From contig WRMR01000008.1 in the NCBI GenBank assembly GCA_009776995.1, forward strand, positions 1-27,307: a stretch of DNA of 27,307 nucleotides. The letters run 5' to 3'. How positions within the stretch are numbered: position 1 is the first letter of the stretch; the number at the start of each line of letters is the position of its first letter. Made by a program: the position numbers and the translations under genes. This stretch comes from Planctomycetaceae bacterium (GTDB lineage: Bacteria; Planctomycetota; Planctomycetia; Pirellulales; Thermoguttaceae). Below the pieces are notes generated by a model that ran no database searches, was not told the origin of the DNA, and worked only from the letters and a program-made list of their open reading frames with translations. Shown here piece after piece: positions 7,440-15,243 of the stretch.

Positions 7440-8942
7440 ATGCGACAGAAGTATTTGATTTTCGTTTTGGCTTGTCTCGCTGCTTTGGTTTTGTGCAACG
7501 CTATGGCGTTCGACACGAAGAACGACCTTCTTTTGATTTCCGCTCAGCAAGCATTGGACGAATATCGCCAGGAAGCGGCAAATCTGGTCGAGTGGTGCGA
7601 ACAACACGGCCTTGAGCCACAAGCCACACTGACGCGGGAATATATTCTGCCGATTGTCGAGGAAAAAATCCACATCCCGGATATCCCGCGAAATAAACAG
7701 CGGGATTTCCTGCCCGGGCAAGCATCGGCGGAAATCGTCTATTGGCACAACACCTGGATGACACTGCGACAGAACCTTTCGCTGAAACTCCAGGAATTGG
7801 CGAAACTTGCGCTTCGGGAAAAGCGTGTCATCCTGGCCATGCAGATGATCCACCTTGCGATTCATGCCGACCCGGACAGCGAAAAACTGCGCAATACTCT
7901 CGGATTCGAGTTTTACGACGACCAATGGCATACGGAATGGGAAATCGGGCAATTGAAGCGCGGGCGAGTCAATCACGAGCGGTTCGGCTGGATTCCGGCC
8001 AAACATGTTGCTCGCTACGAGTCGGGCGAGCGGTATTTCAACGGCCAATGGATCAGCCGGGAGCAAGACGCCAAAGAACATGCGAACATCAACAACGGCT
8101 GGATGATCAGTACGGAACATTACGACGTGCAAACCAACCACAGCATGGAGGAAGGAGTCCGGCTCAGCCGCCGTTTGGAGGAATTTTATTATGTTTGGAA
8201 GCAGGTTTTTATCCAATACACGGCATCAACGTCGGAGTTGGCTCAGCGGCTGGAAGGCAAAAAACTCCACTTTAAGGAACCGCGTTTAAAATTCGTGCTG
8301 TTTCGTGACCGACGGGAATATGTGGCGGCACTCGGAAAAAACGACCCGAATATCGCGATTTCCGTCGGATTTTACGACAATCGGACGCAAAACTGTTTCT
8401 TTTACATGCACAATGGCAGAACCCCGAACTCGGAACGGGAGATGGACCGCACCGTCTTTCATGAAGGCACACACCAATTGTTCAACTGCGCAAAACCGAT
8501 CCGTTTCAACGGTCACAACAACTTTTGGGCCACCGAAGCAGTTGCCATTTACATGGAAACGTTGCGCCGCGAAGGAAATTACTTCGTGCTCGGCGACCCG
8601 GCGGACGTCCGGGTTTTGGCGGCCAAATACCGCTTTTTCCGCAGTAAATTTTACATGCCGTTCGGTAATATCGCAAAACTCGACATGGCCGCGTTTCAAA
8701 GAGCACCCTATCTGAAGGAATTGTATTCGCAATGTGGCGGAATGGGTTATTTCCTCATGCACCACGACAAAGGCGGTTACCGTGACGCCTTTGTCACGCT
8801 TCTCGACGAAATTTATATGGGCCGCTCCACCTCGCGAACGCTGTTCGATCTGCTTGCCGAGCCGTCCGACACGCTGGATTTGCAATATGAAAAAATGCTC
8901 GAAGCCATTCCGGCGGAATTCAAAGAGGAAGGGAAGAGGTAA
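7440..8942 (+). CDS. Secreted DUF1570-type gluzincin-like protein
   Basis: A 500-residue protein. A clear signal peptide (residues 1-23, hydrophobic core YLIFVLACLAALVLCNAMA) sends it across the inner membrane. A helical, TPR-like N-terminal half (about 30-160) is followed by a region typical of planctomycete DUF1570 proteins (GFEFYDDQW; FGWIPAKHV; SREQDAKEH). The peptidase-like C-terminal domain carries VFHEGTHQLF with an HExxH zinc motif (His341, Glu342, His345). Downstream, WATEAVAIYMET supplies a candidate third ligand, Glu366. The set fits the gluzincin pattern and suggests an active or recently active zinc peptidase, but the substrate is unknown. ATG 7440 immediately precedes the signal peptide; no ribosome site is visible. 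The gene converges on the GH99-like gene with 70 bp between them. Confidence 0.8.
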   Translation: MRQKYLIFVLACLAALVLCNAMAFDTKNDLLLISAQQALDEYRQEAANLVEWCEQHGLEPQATLTREYILPIVEEKIHIPDIPRNKQRDFLPGQASAEIVYWHNTWMTLRQNLSLKLQELAKLALREKRVILAMQMIHLAIHADPDSEKLRNTLGFEFYDDQWHTEWEIGQLKRGRVNHERFGWIPAKHVARYESGERYFNGQWISREQDAKEHANINNGWMISTEHYDVQTNHSMEEGVRLSRRLEEFYYVWKQVFIQYTASTSELAQRLEGKKLHFKEPRLKFVLFRDRREYVAALGKNDPNIAISVGFYDNRTQNCFFYMHNGRTPNSEREMDRTVFHEGTHQLFNCAKPIRFNGHNNFWATEAVAIYMETLRREGNYFVLGDPADVRVLAAKYRFFRSKFYMPFGNIAKLDMAAFQRAPYLKELYSQCGGMGYFLMHHDKGGYRDAFVTLLDEIYMGRSTSRTLFDLLAEPSDTLDLQYEKMLEAIPAEFKEEGKR

Positions 8943-9012
8943 AATACTTCTCACATCATCCATGTCTCTTTCGCTCGTCTATCGCCTGATTTTTCGAACG
9001 ATTTTGCCCTTT

Positions 9013-11430
9013 CTACGGACTGCTTGTCCCGGGTAAATGATAGGGGCCAAGACCGACATCGTGCGGTGCGAAATTGACAGGCCATCCTTCGGGCGGTTCC
9101 TTGCAGAAGACCTCGCGCAGAGTCTCATACATCCCGAAACCGTGTTCAAGATTCGGTTCGATATATGATCCTTCACCCCATTCATTCAGCGGTCCAAGGA
9201 TGGCCCGCTTGATTCCGGTCCGGGTTGAAAATTCCGCGAAATCTTCACAAATCACGCGAAAGCCTGCCGTTGTCCGATTGTCGATAATCACCTGTTCGTC
9301 GCCGTGCCAGGGACGGGAATCCCAGCCGGTGGAAAGATTCGGCAAAAACGGAAGGATGTCGGTTTTCTGAAGTTCTTCCCATTGGAGCTTGTTGGCGTCG
9401 ACAACAAGATCGAAGGAGAATCGCATCGGATTCGACGCCTTGCCGCCATGGTGCATGAAATGGTAGATGGACGTCATGTCGAATCCGGCATCGGCAAGCC
9501 ATTGGACGTGCCGGACTTCGGTCGAGGCTTCCGGCCATTTCATGGCGATGAAGCAAATCCCCTCAAAGCCCGCATCTTTTGCCGTTTTTCGGGAAATCTC
9601 CAGCAATTTTTTGACTCCTTCCCCCTTTTGGAGCGTATTTCCCTTGTTTTTTTCGATGTTGATGATGTCGTCATCCATCCCTTCCGGCGACCAGACCATG
9701 ACAACCGGTTTGCCGTCAATCGTGTAGTATTCCGGCGTGTTGAAATAATTGTCGATCCAGAATCGGGTGACTTTGACTTGATCCTCTTCCGAATGGCTTC
9801 CCGGCCCGTTGTGGTTTGCCCACATCACGGCCCATTTCAGTTGCGATCGATAACGGGCTTGTTGGAATCCTTTGACCCAATGGTCGAGTTGCTGGCGACC
9901 ACGCGACCAATACCAGTCCACCAGAAAAAATTTCAGTCCATTTTCGACGGCCCATTTGATCTGCCAGTCGATCACTTCAGGATTGCCTTCATCATACCAT
10001 CCGAGGACCGGCTTGCGTTCGGGGTGAGACACAATGATACGGTTCCACTGCTCCGCTTTCGCCCAACCGGGAAAATAGAACGCGCCGATTTCATAGTCCG
10101 ACTCAACCGGCTTGGGTTCGGGAACATAAGCCGCCTTGGGAAGTTTCAAGTCGGGAAGGATGTTCGTGCCAATGAGAAAATCACCCTGAGGTGCTCCCAA
10201 CCCGTCGAAACGCAAATACGCATGGTCGTATTGCGGTTTGTCGAACAGGACGTCAACGGTATGAACAATGGTCTGCATCGGCCCCATGGCGGGAATGTTC
10301 TCCCAGCCTTCGGGCGAAACGATTTTCCCGCCTGCGGAAAATATCAGTTGACCGATTGTCATGTTGTCGGCGGCTGTTCCCCCCACATTGGTCAATTTCA
10401 TGGACAGCGGCGCGACTTGTCCCTCCCGGTTGATCGGCTCGGAGAACCAGCAATGGTTCAGGACAACTTCCGCCGGTCCCTGCGGGGATTCGGAAATGAT
10501 CAGCCGTCGGACAATGGCGTGACAATCGGAATGAGGCGACGGCAGAAGAGAAAGCCTGAAAAGATGTCTCTTGCCTGTGATGGCTTTTTTGGCTTTGGAT
10601 GTGTCGATGTTGTACCAGTGAAATTTCCCGTCCGCAATCACTGGGAAATCGAAACTCCCTACCTTTCCTTCTTCGGTCATCCATTCGAAGCGGCCGGTTT
10701 GCAACTTGTCACCGGCCAGTTCCATCGAAATCCAAGGATGATTCGTTTCCAGGGAAAACGTGAAAATGTCACTTTCCATCAGCAAGGTGCCATCATGGGG
10801 TTCCCAAGTCATCCCGTCATTCAGAGAGATGGGACCGTCCAGTGTCGTCCAACCCTGAGCAGAACGTCTGAAGTCCCAATCCGGGACAATGTCTTCGGAT
10901 GGTTTCAAAACGGGAGTGACAACGCGAATCGACCGGACTACAACCTGGGGGGGATTGGCTTCTTCAGCGACAAGCGGCGGAAAATCAAGCCGCAATTTCC
11001 GAATCACTCCTTCCACAGCCCAATCCGGGTAGAGGCGATAAGTCTGCCATTCGCCATCCGCCAAAACGGTCCAGGCATGGCTTTTGGATTGCGTGAACCC
11101 GCTATATCCCGGCTCCGAATCACCGGAATAAAAGAGCTCCCCCTGGCCGGGATGGTTGGTTTTCATTTGAAATTCCACGTATTGAAACGGCCCGACCGCC
11201 ACTTCAATTCCGGTGATTCCAATGAAAGGGTCGAACCCGTTGATCGTTCCCCGGAATATTCCGGTTTCTCCAACCGAAGTATTTTCCAAATGACATAGCG
11301 GGACCCATACGCCGGGTTTCATTTCATTGGCAAGCTCCCATTCCAAGACCGAATCAGGATTCACGTCATCGGCCGGAACAAGCGACACCATGAAAAACAA
11401 TAACAATAAAACAAATGGAAATCGAAACAT
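9013..11430 (-). CDS. Secreted GH99/WbsX-like glycoside hydrolase with beta-sandwich modules
   Basis: An 805-residue protein. Signal peptide at 1-20 (FPFVLLLLFFMVSLVPA). Residues about 25-175 and 185-320 look like two beta-rich, carbohydrate-binding-type modules. Residues 335-425 resemble a CARDB-like domain. The catalytic-type domain runs from 447 (YEIGAFYFPGW) through FFLVDWYWSRG, YYTIDGKPVVMVW and the closing motif GPLNEWGEGSYIEPN (746-760), whose Asn-Glu-Trp and Glu residues are the hallmark of WbsX/GH99-like proteins. GH99 enzymes act on alpha-mannosides by an endo mechanism, but WbsX-like members are diverse, so the substrate is not assignable. ATG 11430 directly precedes the signal peptide. 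A long open frame on the opposite strand (9304-11298) is a codon-bias shadow. Confidence 0.8.
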   Translation of the reverse strand: MFRFPFVLLLLFFMVSLVPADDVNPDSVLEWELANEMKPGVWVPLCHLENTSVGETGIFRGTINGFDPFIGITGIEVAVGPFQYVEFQMKTNHPGQGELFYSGDSEPGYSGFTQSKSHAWTVLADGEWQTYRLYPDWAVEGVIRKLRLDFPPLVAEEANPPQVVVRSIRVVTPVLKPSEDIVPDWDFRRSAQGWTTLDGPISLNDGMTWEPHDGTLLMESDIFTFSLETNHPWISMELAGDKLQTGRFEWMTEEGKVGSFDFPVIADGKFHWYNIDTSKAKKAITGKRHLFRLSLLPSPHSDCHAIVRRLIISESPQGPAEVVLNHCWFSEPINREGQVAPLSMKLTNVGGTAADNMTIGQLIFSAGGKIVSPEGWENIPAMGPMQTIVHTVDVLFDKPQYDHAYLRFDGLGAPQGDFLIGTNILPDLKLPKAAYVPEPKPVESDYEIGAFYFPGWAKAEQWNRIIVSHPERKPVLGWYDEGNPEVIDWQIKWAVENGLKFFLVDWYWSRGRQQLDHWVKGFQQARYRSQLKWAVMWANHNGPGSHSEEDQVKVTRFWIDNYFNTPEYYTIDGKPVVMVWSPEGMDDDIINIEKNKGNTLQKGEGVKKLLEISRKTAKDAGFEGICFIAMKWPEASTEVRHVQWLADAGFDMTSIYHFMHHGGKASNPMRFSFDLVVDANKLQWEELQKTDILPFLPNLSTGWDSRPWHGDEQVIIDNRTTAGFRVICEDFAEFSTRTGIKRAILGPLNEWGEGSYIEPNLEHGFGMYETLREVFCKEPPEGWPVNFAPHDVGLGPYHLPGTSSP

Positions 11431-11922
11431 GGAAAACTCACTTTCAATTGGGATGCGTCAAAACTGTTATCCCGCTGGCAACTCCTGAACGTCAATTGCT
11501 GAAATCCTGGTTTTGCCCATACGCTGGTAATTATAACAGCTTTCAAACGATTCGACACCGGTATTTTGCTTTGCACACTCATATTCGGCTGAAATGCCAC
11601 GAAAAAAATTTCCAAGTGTTCAAGAACTGGTTGTCAAGTGAGAGAGATTGGGGGGGCAATTAAAATCACGTTGACTCGCTTGTGTATTCTTTGTATTTGT
11701 TTATCAGTCAAGTTTATTTCTACACCTGGAACGGTGGAAACACATAATCCGTTATAATCAGAAATTGGATTTGTCAAGTCAACCTGATTTTTGGGAAGTG
11801 CCTTTTCAAAAAAGCGGCGTTTTGTCCGTCAAATCTGGACATTTCCAGGCGAATATGCTTTAATTGACTACAAAAATCGTTATACTTTTTGAGTCAAACC
11901 TCACTTCACATCACAAACTCTT
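11431..11922. other. Divergent intergenic region with candidate promoters
   Basis: About 490 bp separate the GH99-like gene (minus) from the GHMP kinase (plus), with no gene inside. For the plus strand, TATAAT at 11753-11758 lies in the motif AATCCGTTATAATCAGA, shared with 7272. A second -10-like TATACT is at 11881-11886, about 37 bp before the kinase ATG. Neither has a good -35 at 17 bp. A TTGACT at 11864 is too close to the second box. Confidence 0.35.
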
Positions 11923-12927
11923 ATGGAAATCATTCGACGACTCGCCTATGCCAGAGTGGGCTTGGCTGGGAATCCCTCCGATGGGTATCACGGAAAAACC
12001 CTTTCGATGATCGTCCGTAATTATTGGGCGGAAGTCACTTTGTACGAATGGGACCGGCTCGAAATAGTTGCCAGTCGCAACGATATGAGCATTTTCCAAA
12101 GCATTGCCGATTTGGCAGGCGATGTGCGTCTGCACGGCTATTACGGTGGTGTGCGATTGATAAAGGCGACGATAAAAGGATTTTATGATTATTGCACAAA
12201 AATTGGAATCAAGCTGAAAACTGACAATTTTTCAATACGCTACGAAACAAATATCCCACGACAGGTCGGCTTGGCGGGTTCCAGTGCAATTATTGTTGCG
12301 ACATTTCGCTGCTTACTTGATTTTTACGGTGTGGAAATTCCGAAAAATGTGTTGCCATCACTCGTGCTTTCCGTTGAACGCGACGAACTGGGAATCATGG
12401 CCGGGTTACAAGACCGTGTTGCGCAAGTTTATGAAGGGATGACATTTATGAATTTTTCTCTGGAGTCCATGCGGACTATTGACGGTTTTTCATGCGGCGA
12501 ATATGAGCCGATTCCACTTGAATTTGTGCCGCCATTATATATTGCCTGTTCAGCAGATGCCGGGGAACCGACCGAGCGATTCCACAATAATCTCCGAGCT
12601 AAGTACGATGCCGGAGATGATCTGGTAGTCAATGCCATGAAAGAGTTTGCCCAAATCGCGCAAGATGCGAAAAGTGCCATTTATCAAAGGAATTATGACG
12701 AGCTGGCACGCTTAATGAATGCAAACTTTGATTTACGTCACTCGATTTGCCGATTGCCGAAGGAACATGTCAAAATGATCGAAGTTGCCAGAGCGTCTGG
12801 AGCTTCGGCCAAGTTTGCAGGCTCAGGCGGTGCGATTGTCGGAACCTATCCTGATGAAGAAACGTACAAGCAATTGAAAAATTCGCTCAGTGCCATCGGA
12901 TGTGAAGTGGTGAAGCCGATGTTATAA
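11923..12927 (+). CDS. Glucuronokinase-like GHMP sugar kinase
   Basis: A 334-residue cytoplasmic kinase. The N-terminus RVGLAGNPSDGYHGKTLS (11-28) is the substrate-side motif of this GHMP branch. HGYYGGVRLIKA (71-82) and the run NIPRQVGLAGSSAIIVATFR (110-129) follow, the latter holding the GLAGSSA ATP-binding motif. ELGIMAGLQDRVAQVYEG (155-172) is strikingly like plant glucuronokinase. The C-terminal motif KFAGSGGAIVG (297-307) closes the fold. Glucuronokinase phosphorylates D-glucuronate at C1 with ATP, feeding UDP-glucuronate salvage. Related sugar kinases share the motifs, so the exact sugar is inference. Length matches the family. No Shine-Dalgarno site precedes ATG 11923. The gene is not clustered with a pyrophosphorylase here. 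Confidence 0.8.
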   Translation: MEIIRRLAYARVGLAGNPSDGYHGKTLSMIVRNYWAEVTLYEWDRLEIVASRNDMSIFQSIADLAGDVRLHGYYGGVRLIKATIKGFYDYCTKIGIKLKTDNFSIRYETNIPRQVGLAGSSAIIVATFRCLLDFYGVEIPKNVLPSLVLSVERDELGIMAGLQDRVAQVYEGMTFMNFSLESMRTIDGFSCGEYEPIPLEFVPPLYIACSADAGEPTERFHNNLRAKYDAGDDLVVNAMKEFAQIAQDAKSAIYQRNYDELARLMNANFDLRHSICRLPKEHVKMIEVARASGASAKFAGSGGAIVGTYPDEETYKQLKNSLSAIGCEVVKPML

Positions 12928-13252
12928 TTGTGCATGAATCGTGCAAATTTGTCATTTTTGCCATTTTGACAGTACTGGAATTGGTATTGTACACAACATT
13001 AAATCTTATTAACATTATATTACACAATGGGTTGCAAACTAACGTTAATCTTTGGCACAGTAATTGCTTGAGAAAATATTTTGTTATCGATACAGTACGA
13101 TTCTTTTATCTCTGACACGATTTTATTTGTCAATGTGTCGATGCTACGCAGAATAAGGAATTTTTCTTGAAACTTTTTGGGAACGAGTGCGTACCAAATA
13201 AGAAACGTCCGGTGTTAATGCCGATCATCCGTTTGCGCGAGGGAGTGTCACC
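12928..13252. other. Intergenic region carrying a sigma-54 promoter and long leader
   Basis: About 325 bp with no gene. It is AT-rich up to the sigma-54 promoter at 13053. The predicted transcript start is near 13079, giving a leader of about 170 nt before the TPR-like gene. The leader contains a GACAC...GTGTC pairing (about 13115-13140) and ends in a good ribosome site. Confidence 0.5.
13053..13067 (+). promoter_or_regulatory. Consensus sigma-54 (-24/-12) promoter
   Basis: TGGCAC (13053-13058), five bases, then TTGC (13064-13067) followed by T: TGGCACAGTAATTGCT. This matches the RpoN consensus TGGCAC-N5-TTGC exactly, with GG and GC in the required spacing. It is in the plus orientation in non-coding DNA 185 bp upstream of the TPR-like gene. 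Transcription from it would need an AAA+ enhancer-binding activator. The activator site is not identifiable here. Confidence 0.7.
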
Positions 13253-13621
13253 ATGAATTTCGAACGAAGCGATTTTATCCGTGTTGTCAAGCGGTTAACC
13301 GAAGCGTCCGGCTACCTTGATCTCGAGATGCCGCAACAGGCACTTGAAACGCTTCGTGGTATTAGAATCCCAGGTCCGTTTGAGGCACAGATTGCTTTCC
13401 TGCGAGGTAAAGCCCTGCAACAGGCGAAGCAGTTCGAAGACGCGGCGGTCTGTCTCGCGGTTGCCGCAAAAAGTATTCCGCCTGAGTACAAAAAAATGGC
13501 GTTTGAATACCTTTCCGAATGTGTTCGGGAGTCCTGTAACCCACCCCAGTTGGCCTTGCTGACATTCGGGGTTTATCGCGGTGCAGAACCTTCACCAACA
13601 TTTCAACGTTTCATGCAATGA
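13253..13621 (+). CDS. Small TPR-like protein under a sigma-54 promoter
   Basis: A 122-residue soluble protein built of paired helices. VVKRLTEASGYLDLEMPQQA with LETL (11-34) and FEAQIAFLRGKALQQAKQFE then DAAVCLAVA (41-69) fit TPR-like hairpins (large-small residue alternation, aromatic and Ala positions). A third, weaker pair lies at 73-100. No catalytic motif. Such proteins mediate protein contacts, and similar short TPR-like proteins occur in planctomycetes, but the function is unknown. GGGAG about 8 nt before ATG 13253 is a good ribosome site, unusual among neighbours. The consensus sigma-54 promoter upstream predicts regulated expression, for example with nitrogen state, motility or envelope stress. 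The gene is followed by non-coding DNA and tRNA-Arg. Confidence 0.7.
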   Translation: MNFERSDFIRVVKRLTEASGYLDLEMPQQALETLRGIRIPGPFEAQIAFLRGKALQQAKQFEDAAVCLAVAAKSIPPEYKKMAFEYLSECVRESCNPPQLALLTFGVYRGAEPSPTFQRFMQ

Positions 13622-13978
13622 TTTTACGCATCCCCTTTGCTTGTCATGGATTTCGATGAATGCCGTTCACTTTCCGCTACCTGATTATGTCTTCCTGGGT
13701 TGATATTGCTTACGATTTTTGGAAGAAATTAGGCAGATTTTTGGTCGTAAAATCTTGAGGCACTCATAACGCAGCAGGCAGTTGTCGGATAACGATCCAC
13801 ATCCCCCCTTTACATAGAACAAGGCTTTTGTTTAATTGGATAAAATCTTTGTATTGACTTTTAAGTATCATTTTGGTTCAATTCATCGCGGTGTCACTAC
13901 GAGATTTTCATAAACTGTCGTGATATTCATAAACTGTTGCGTCAATGATATTTATTTTTTCGCTTTTATGGGATTTGC
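13622..13978. other. Intergenic stretch before tRNA-Arg with a 19-bp-period direct repeat
   Basis: No gene in about 357 bp. TTCATAAACTGT occurs twice (13907-13918 and 13926-13937) with a 19-bp period, close to two helical turns, ending about 40 bp before the tRNA. This is the spacing expected for a protein bound to one DNA face, such as an activator of the tRNA promoter. A 9-bp inverted pair, GATTTTACG (13620-13628) and CGTAAAATC (13746-13754), is also present. Confidence 0.4.
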
Positions 13979-14052
<74 letters not shown>

Positions 14053-14058
14053 CTTTAT

Positions 14059-14132
14059 AAGTCTTTTATAGAAAAAGACTTGCGTCAATAGCCGGAGCAT
14101 ATTTTGGAAGCCCGAAATATGCTCCGGTGACG
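14059..14132. repeat. Two strong hairpins just after tRNA-Arg
   Basis: The first hairpin, AAGTCTTTT-ATAGA-AAAAGACTT (14059-14081), begins 7 nt after the tRNA and may help 3' processing or termination. The second is a perfect 13-bp stem, CCGGAGCATATTT (14092-14104) with AAATATGCTCCGG (14115-14127), around a 10-nt loop. It is extended by CGTCA (14083-14087)/TGACG (14128-14132) across a bulge. No T-run follows the second. Confidence 0.6.
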
Positions 14133-14632
14133 TATCTGGCGACGTCAGGTCTTCCCTCTTTTTCCCGGTTTTTCCACTTCTTGGGTCTGGCGACTTTTTG
14201 CCGCATGGTTTTTCACGGGGTTTGGTTCAAAAAACGCCTCGGTTTTTCCGCCCGAAGCGGGTTTTTCTCAAAAAAACGTCCTCCCCTTTCCGCCGCCACG
14301 TTTGGCTTGTGTGGCGTACTTTTGGTCTGGCTCGGCTTTGGTCTCGCCCCGCTCCGAGTTGGCGTAACAAGGGCGGTTTTTTTAGTGTCTCGAAAAAAAT
14401 TCCTTGTGGTCGGTGAATATTACCAAAGCCATTCAGAAAAACTACTATTAAATCTATTGAATTTGTGTGCAACTTAGTTAGAATGTCAGTAAGCAATTAA
14501 ATTGGAGAGGTTAGCCGATCCGATTTGTACATATAGATTTGCAAGTTTTGCCTCGTTTTTTCCAAACATCACCCGGCAAGCCGGTTGGAAAGCAATGAAT
14601 TCAGACCACAACAGGAGTATCTCAGATTTTTA
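14133..14632. other. Gene-poor, pyrimidine-rich stretch between the tRNAs
   Basis: About 500 bp. The block 14160-14400 is T/C-rich on the plus strand, with GGTTTTT recurring at 14167, 14207, 14241 and 14259, and TCTGGCGAC repeated near 14136 and 14186. CCCGAAGCGGGTTTTT near 14251-14265 looks like a small intrinsic terminator on the plus strand. Open frames in both strands are phenylalanine- or lysine/arginine-rich and show no family features. I see no RNA gene I can name. From 14480 to 14632 nothing is evident. Confidence 0.4.
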
Positions 14633-14782
14633 GTAACATTTCATCCGATTTTTTTCTTGCATGATGAGGCTTGAAGCTACACAAACCACGCACTACAGGC
14701 AACGAAAAATGGTAACCATACACAAATTGAGCGTTTTTCAAAACTACCTATTTTAGCGACAAATATTCGAATGAAATGTTAC
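14633..14782. repeat. 150-bp MITE-like element with 16-bp terminal inverted repeats
   Basis: Left end GTAACATTTCATCCGA (14633-14648); right end TCGAATGAAATGTTAC (14767-14782). These are inverse complements at 15 of 16 positions. The interior has no open frame with coding character. Runs of T follow the left arm and T-rich sequence follows the right. The left end resembles the left boundary of the hairpin element at 3131 (GTAACATTTCAGCGGA). Size and ends fit a non-autonomous inverted-repeat element. A target duplication is not obvious. Confidence 0.5.
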
Positions 14783-14832
14783 GATTTTTACAATCTCCAC
14801 CCTTACTGCCTTTGCCGGATTAAGGGATAGGT

Positions 14833-14906
14833 GGGCGATTAGCTCAGTTGGTCAGAGCGTCTGGTTTACACCCAGAAGGCCACAGGTTCGAGCCCTGTAT
14901 CGCCCA
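14833..14906 (+). tRNA. tRNA-Val (anticodon TAC)
   Basis: A complete 74-nt cloverleaf. Acceptor GGGCGAT/ATCGCCC, D arm GCTC/GAGC, anticodon stem TCTGG/CCAGA enclosing TTTACAC (TAC at 14867-14869), T arm ACAGG-TTCGAGC-CCTGT, discriminator A at 14906. It reads GUA/GUG and, with U34 modification, other valine codons. CCA is not encoded. An intrinsic terminator follows 40 bp later. Confidence 0.95.
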
Positions 14907-14946
14907 TTCGGACTTTACGTCAAATCGGCGTAAGATAAGTCTATAG

Positions 14947-14987
14947 CGGTCAAGAGTTTACGTAAAAACTCCTGGCCGTTTTCTTTT
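14947..14987 (+). terminator. Intrinsic terminator after tRNA-Val
   Basis: CGGTCA and GAGTTT on the left pair with AAACTC and TGGCCG on the right, across a single A-C mismatch and a short loop. TTTTCTTTTT follows. It is a 12-pair GC-capped stem with a T-rich tail in the tRNA orientation. A weaker hairpin (GACTT...AAGTC, about 14911-14941) lies between tRNA and terminator. Confidence 0.8.
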
Positions 14988-15127
14988 TGTCGCAGTTATC
15001 TTTCTGCCCACCCCGAAAGTGCAAAACCGCGCAGAAACGCGCACTCCCGCGCACCCACGACCGAGAACGTAGCAGAGAACGGGTTTCTGGCAGTAAACGA
15101 GATGCAGTAAAAAATGTTCTCTCCTCG

Positions 15128-15207
15128 TTACCGGGTGGCCCCGGGAATTGCTCCTCCGAGGCTCCCACAGATCCGTGCAGGCGGGCATTACCGCACACGG
15201 CTCCTCA
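15128..15207 (-). mobile_element. Group II intron 3' end (domains V and VI), fragment
   Basis: On the minus strand, 15203 to 15170 is a 34-nt unit starting GAGCCGTGTGC and ending TGCACGGATC. This is the length and pattern of group II intron domain V: the AGC triad at the start, GCCGTG pairing with CACGG, an internal bulge, then an upper GCGG/CCGC stem. It is followed by a domain VI-like stem (AGCCTCGG with CCGGGGC) and a 3' end near CCACCCGG at about 15130. Upstream on the minus strand, where the intron body and reverse transcriptase should be, there is instead the truncated STAND-type gene. Only the 3' tip of the intron therefore remains. The recognition is by pattern, not by covariance search. 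Confidence 0.65.
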
Positions 15208-15243
15208 GAATTTTGTTTCGCTACGTGATTTTTGCAGCTATTT

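Noticed and set aside
8950..9012. Possible terminator between the convergent 7440 and 9013 genes
   Set aside because: No stem of useful length with a T-run was found on either strand.
9304..11298. 664-codon open frame antisense to the GH99-like gene
   Set aside because: No family motif, no signal or domain features. The opposite strand has a signal peptide and a full GH99/WbsX motif set. The open antisense frame follows from codon usage.
14127..14477. 116-codon phenylalanine-rich frame between the tRNAs
   Set aside because: Composition reflects the T-rich block; no ribosome site or family similarity.
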